Source of the DNA: Palsa-1447 sp964414785
GTDB taxonomy: Bacteria; Verrucomicrobiota; Verrucomicrobiia; Opitutales; Opitutaceae
Direction: 5' to 3'
Length of the DNA stretch: 64,000 bases
Assembly (NCBI GenBank): GCA_964414785.1
Contig: CAYPXZ010000018.1
Span: 5,799 to 69,798 of the forward strand
The notes beneath the pieces were generated by a model that did not search any database, was not told where the DNA came from, and worked only from the letters and a program-made list of their open reading frames with translations. The translations under genes and the position numbers were made by a program. This document shows positions 61,362 to 64,000 of this stretch, in pieces (positions within the stretch are counted from its first letter, which is position 1; the number at the start of each line of letters is the position of its first letter).

Positions 61362-61390
61362 TTGACATGTCTAATCTCGTGTTTTAATAA
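61362..61390 (+). promoter_or_regulatory. Candidate ssb promoter with shared TGTCTAAT element, copy 3
   Basis: TTGACA (61362-61367) is a perfect -35. A 17-bp spacer leads to TAATAA (61385-61390); TTTAAT at 61383-61388 is a better -10 match with a 15-bp spacer. The element ACATGTCTAAT (61365-61375) overlaps the -35. The ssb ATG is only 8 bp after the last -10 base, so the transcript would be nearly leaderless, and no Shine-Dalgarno sequence is seen. Confidence 0.6.
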
Positions 61391-61398
61391 AACCCATC

Positions 61399-61854
61399 AT
61401 GCCCTACCTCAACCGGTACTCGTTCATCGGAAACCTCACGAAATCCCCCGAGCTCCGATTCCAGCCGTCGGGAGACAAGCAGGCCCTCTGCCTGCTCAAC
61501 GTCGCGATAAACCGGAACTCCCGCGACGAGAGCGGCGAGAAGGTCACGCACACGACCTTCATCAACGACATTGAGGTCTGGGGTCCGCCCGGGGAGGCGT
61601 GCGCCCATTTCCTCACCCAGGGATCCATGGTCCTTGTCGAGGGGCGGATGGACGTCGACCAGTGGCAGGACAAGCAAAGCGGCGCCAAGCGCTCGCGCAT
61701 GAAGGTCGTCGCGGAGAACGTCCAGTTCCTTCGCATCCGGCGTCCCGAGGACGACGTTAAGCCCCAGTCCGCCCCTGCCCCGGGCCCCTTCGAGGAGCCC
61801 GCAGAGTTCAAGGCGCCACGCAGGATCCGGAGAGCCGCAAAGGCGGCGTCTTGA
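61399..61854 (+). CDS. ssb: Single-stranded DNA-binding protein
   Basis: A 151-residue SSB. The OB-fold covers about residues 1-112: YSFIGNLTKSPELRFQPSG, LCLLNVAINRNS, TFINDIEVWG, LTQGSMVLVEGRMDVDQWQDKQSG and RMKVVAENVQFL. The C-terminal tail is short (about 38 residues) and ends in basic APRRIRRAAKAAS instead of the acidic DDIPF tip used to recruit partner proteins. This points to an accessory rather than the main replication SSB, or to a lineage variant. It sits after the VirB-like operon with its own promoter and converges on the SNF2 helicase gene. Confidence 0.93.
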   Translation: MPYLNRYSFIGNLTKSPELRFQPSGDKQALCLLNVAINRNSRDESGEKVTHTTFINDIEVWGPPGEACAHFLTQGSMVLVEGRMDVDQWQDKQSGAKRSRMKVVAENVQFLRIRRPEDDVKPQSAPAPGPFEEPAEFKAPRRIRRAAKAAS

Positions 61855-61882
61855 CGTTTCCCAAGGCGGCCCAGGGCCGGTC

Positions 61883-64000
61883 CTACGCCCGGGCCGGTTC
61901 CTCGTCCTGCGCCGGCTGAGCGTCGAGTGCCGCCTTGTCCGGCGCCTCGGCTGGCGCGGGCGCGGGGTACAATGCCGCCGGTTCGGCCCAGCGTTCGGGC
62001 AGCTCCTGCTCCGGCGAGGCCGTCAGCTGGACAAGGCTCTTCATCGACGAGAAATGCTGGCTTAGGTCGAAATCGCCACCGAGCCCGCCCACAAGCTTGT
62101 CAAACAGGTCCTTCTTGGAGGCCTTGAGCGCCTGGATTCGCTCCTCGACCGTCCCGGCAGTCACCATACGGTACACGAACACGGTGTTCGTCTGGCCGAT
62201 CCGGTGGACGCGGTCCACCGCCTGCGCCTCGACCGCCGGGTTCCACCAGGGGTCGAGAAGGAATACATAGTCCGCGGCATGGAGCGTGATCCCCGTGCCG
62301 GCCGCCTTGAGCGAGACGAGCATGGCGGCCGCTCCCGGCGCGCCCTGGAAGGCCTGCACGGGCTTCAGCCTGTCGAGGGTCATGCCGGTCAGCTCATACC
62401 TCGGCAGGTCCGGGAAGTTCTGGACGAGGGCCGCGCGCACGCGGTCCAGGAGCATCACGAACTGGGAGAAGATAACGACCTTGTGGCCGCTGCCGACGAT
62501 CTCCGCCAGCTTCTCCACGAGCAGGTTGATCTTGCCCGAGTCCGACAGCGGCGCCTTTAGCCACGGGAGCATGTCCGGGTCGCAGCACGTCTGGCGCAGC
62601 CGGGTCAGGAGCGCGAGGAACCCGAACGACTTCTCCCTCATGGCGGAGCCGACGTCATCCCCCAGCCTCTCGAGGCCCTCGGTGCAGATCCGGGCATACT
62701 CGGCGCGCTGGACGTCCGTGAGCGGGCAGATCAGGTCCATCTCCACCTTCGGGGGCAGCTCCTGCGCCACCTCCTTCTTCGTCCTCCTGAGGATGAACGG
62801 CGCGAGCTGGGCCCTGAGCCGATTGAGGGTTCCCTCGCGGTCGGCGTTCAGGGAGGCCTCGAACGAGGATCGCGATCCCAGCAGGCCGGGGAGCAGGAAC
62901 CTGAAGATGCTCCAGAGGTCGAGCTGGCGGTTCTCGAGCGGCGTACCCGTCAGCACCATCCGGTGGCGGGCGCGTATCGCGAAGCAGGTCTGGGTGACCT
63001 TCGCGTCGGGGTTCTTGATGAACTGGCCCTCGTCGAGGACCGCATATCCGAACTCGAAGGTGTCGAGGAGCGCCCGGTGCTTCCTGAGCTGCGTGTAGCT
63101 GCACAGCCAGATCACGGGGTCCTTGCGCGAGCTGAAATCGTTGCCGGTCTTCAGGACGTCGACCGCCAGCTCGGGGAAGAACTTGGATATCTCCTCGCGC
63201 CATACCGGGACCACGCTCGCCGGGCAGATGATGACGCTCGGCCTGTCCTTCGAGCTCCTGACCGCGAGGAGCGAGAGGACCTGGAGGGTCTTGCCGAGGC
63301 CCATCTCGTCGGCGAGGAGGCCGTGGCAGTCGACCTCGCACAGGTGGTGCATCCACTCCACGCCGCGGCGCTGGTAGGGCCTGAGGATCGCCGCCATCTC
63401 GGGCGGCGACTCCGGCGTGGCCAGGACCTTCTGGCGCCATGCCTCCATCTCCGGCGAGAGGGTGAGCTTGAGCCGGGCGTCGTTGAAGAGCGAGAAGATG
63501 AGGTACTGGAGCTGGGCCGCGCCGCCCTCCTGGGTGTCCTCAAGGTTGCGGCGCCAGGAGCTGAAGGATTCCCATTTCTCGGCCGAAAGGGCGACGATGC
63601 CGAGGTTGGGCAGGATCACGGGCTGTCCGCCGCGCTTCAGAAGCGCCGAAACCTCGCTGTCGGTGAGCATCCGCTCGCCCGTCCGGAAGATCCAGCGCAG
63701 GTTGAGACCGGCGTCGCCCTGGGACCGCTCGGCGACCGCCTCAATCTCGATGCTGCGGGTGCCCTTGAGGAGGTTGGCGGTCTTGTCGTCGAGCTCGATG
63801 GCGAACACGCGCCTCCAGAGTGGGAGCGTGACCTTGAGGAAATTGGGGATCTCCACCAAGGACTCCATCAGGTACGCCCCCGTGTCCTGGTTGTACTGGA
63901 AATGCGCCTTTCGCGCGTAGGCCGCCAGCCCGATCAATTTGGCGCGCTCCCCCGACGACACATGGCCGTTCCCGTTGTTTGCGGCGTGGGCGTCGGGCCC
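61883..64000 (-). CDS. SNF2-family DEAD/DEAH-box helicase, 5' end beyond window
   Basis: About 705 codons are visible. The ATPase core has motif I ADEMGLGKTLQVLSLLA, motif II as YAVLDEGQFIKNP (DEGQ), motif III LTGTPLENRQLDLWSIF and the C-terminal motifs VILPNLG-independent LVSLKAAGTGITLHAADYVF and VDRVHRIGQTNTVFVYRMVTAGTVEERI. It belongs to the bacterial SNF2/RapA-HepA-like group that remodels protein-DNA complexes. A GTG at 63961 could start a 692-residue protein, but the frame stays open to the right edge, and bacterial relatives often carry a longer N-terminus with a SWIM zinc finger, so I treat it as partial. The tail is Ala/Pro-rich. Confidence 0.9.
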   Translation of the reverse strand, partial: GPDAHAANNGNGHVSSGERAKLIGLAAYARKAHFQYNQDTGAYLMESLVEIPNFLKVTLPLWRRVFAIELDDKTANLLKGTRSIEIEAVAERSQGDAGLNLRWIFRTGERMLTDSEVSALLKRGGQPVILPNLGIVALSAEKWESFSSWRRNLEDTQEGGAAQLQYLIFSLFNDARLKLTLSPEMEAWRQKVLATPESPPEMAAILRPYQRRGVEWMHHLCEVDCHGLLADEMGLGKTLQVLSLLAVRSSKDRPSVIICPASVVPVWREEISKFFPELAVDVLKTGNDFSSRKDPVIWLCSYTQLRKHRALLDTFEFGYAVLDEGQFIKNPDAKVTQTCFAIRARHRMVLTGTPLENRQLDLWSIFRFLLPGLLGSRSSFEASLNADREGTLNRLRAQLAPFILRRTKKEVAQELPPKVEMDLICPLTDVQRAEYARICTEGLERLGDDVGSAMREKSFGFLALLTRLRQTCCDPDMLPWLKAPLSDSGKINLLVEKLAEIVGSGHKVVIFSQFVMLLDRVRAALVQNFPDLPRYELTGMTLDRLKPVQAFQGAPGAAAMLVSLKAAGTGITLHAADYVFLLDPWWNPAVEAQAVDRVHRIGQTNTVFVYRMVTAGTVEERIQALKASKKDLFDKLVGGLGGDFDLSQHFSSMKSLVQLTASPEQELPERWAEPAALYPAPAPAEAPDKAALDAQPAQDEEPARA

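Noticed and set aside
61867..61879. CGGCCC-A-GGGCCG dyad between ssb and the SNF2 gene
   Set aside because: Short arms with a 1-base loop in G+C-rich DNA; easily due to chance.
55831..64000. Complete integrative conjugative element
   Set aside because: No integrase, relaxase, coupling protein, VirB4 ATPase, tRNA target or flanking direct repeat is visible; only core-complex-like genes are present within the window.

Overview
This window is gene-dense, G+C-rich bacterial DNA (about two thirds G+C by eye). It encodes Gram-negative envelope functions: WaaA/KdtA for Kdo addition to lipid A, an LptF/LptG-type LPS export permease, MurJ, a lipoprotein and several secreted enzymes. Genes commonly overlap by 4 bases (ATGA or GTGA), GTG starts are frequent and few starts have a Shine-Dalgarno sequence. 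Together with two Tat-exported Gfo/Idh/MocA oxidoreductases and several lineage-restricted unknown proteins, this suggests a member of the Verrucomicrobiota, perhaps near Opitutales. That placement is inference; there is no rRNA in the window to test it.

Layout. Positions 1-8663 form a minus-strand series: fmdB-like, an anchored unknown protein, murJ, a nitroreductase, a zinc-type/quinone oxidoreductase, manC, recN and pxpB-pxpC, the last cut by the left edge. Positions 8753-10268 carry a short-chain polyprenyl diphosphate synthase and an exported unknown protein. The lower-glycolysis operon gap-pgk-tpiA (minus) and waaA follow. A secreted M16 peptidase converges on a fabF-type ketosynthase at a perfect 24-bp palindrome.

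Positions 19238-27216 are a plus-strand RNA/DNA maintenance operon: HIT, phoH, 7TM-HD hydrolase, ybeY, DUF502, recO-like and an unusual RecB-type nuclease fused to an XPD/DinG helicase. It is followed by pyrR-pyrB-pyrC-CPBP protease-thiL-tsaE. Next come a large unknown low-complexity protein, an MFS transporter, a TPR membrane protein, a POT peptide transporter, a putative 2OG-Fe(II) oxygenase, a GNAT enzyme and the Gfo/Idh pair. After an SDR and lptG there is a complete branched-chain amino acid ABC operon (livKHMGF), a VOC protein, htpG and a tricorn-like S41 protease.

The most distinctive part is 55831-61854, between the tricorn-like protease and an SNF2 helicase. It holds a stand-alone Clp-type AAA+ ATPase, an unknown 209-residue protein, a small basic protein, a four-gene 4-base-overlapping operon resembling the VirB8/VirB9/VirB10/lipoprotein core of a type IV secretion system, and an SSB without the usual acidic tail. 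No relaxase, VirB4, VirD4 or integrase is visible. Its three AT-rich gaps share an almost identical element (AC-N-TGTCTAAT), suggesting one regulator or one class of promoter. This is either the remnant or edge of a conjugative element or a domesticated envelope-spanning complex.
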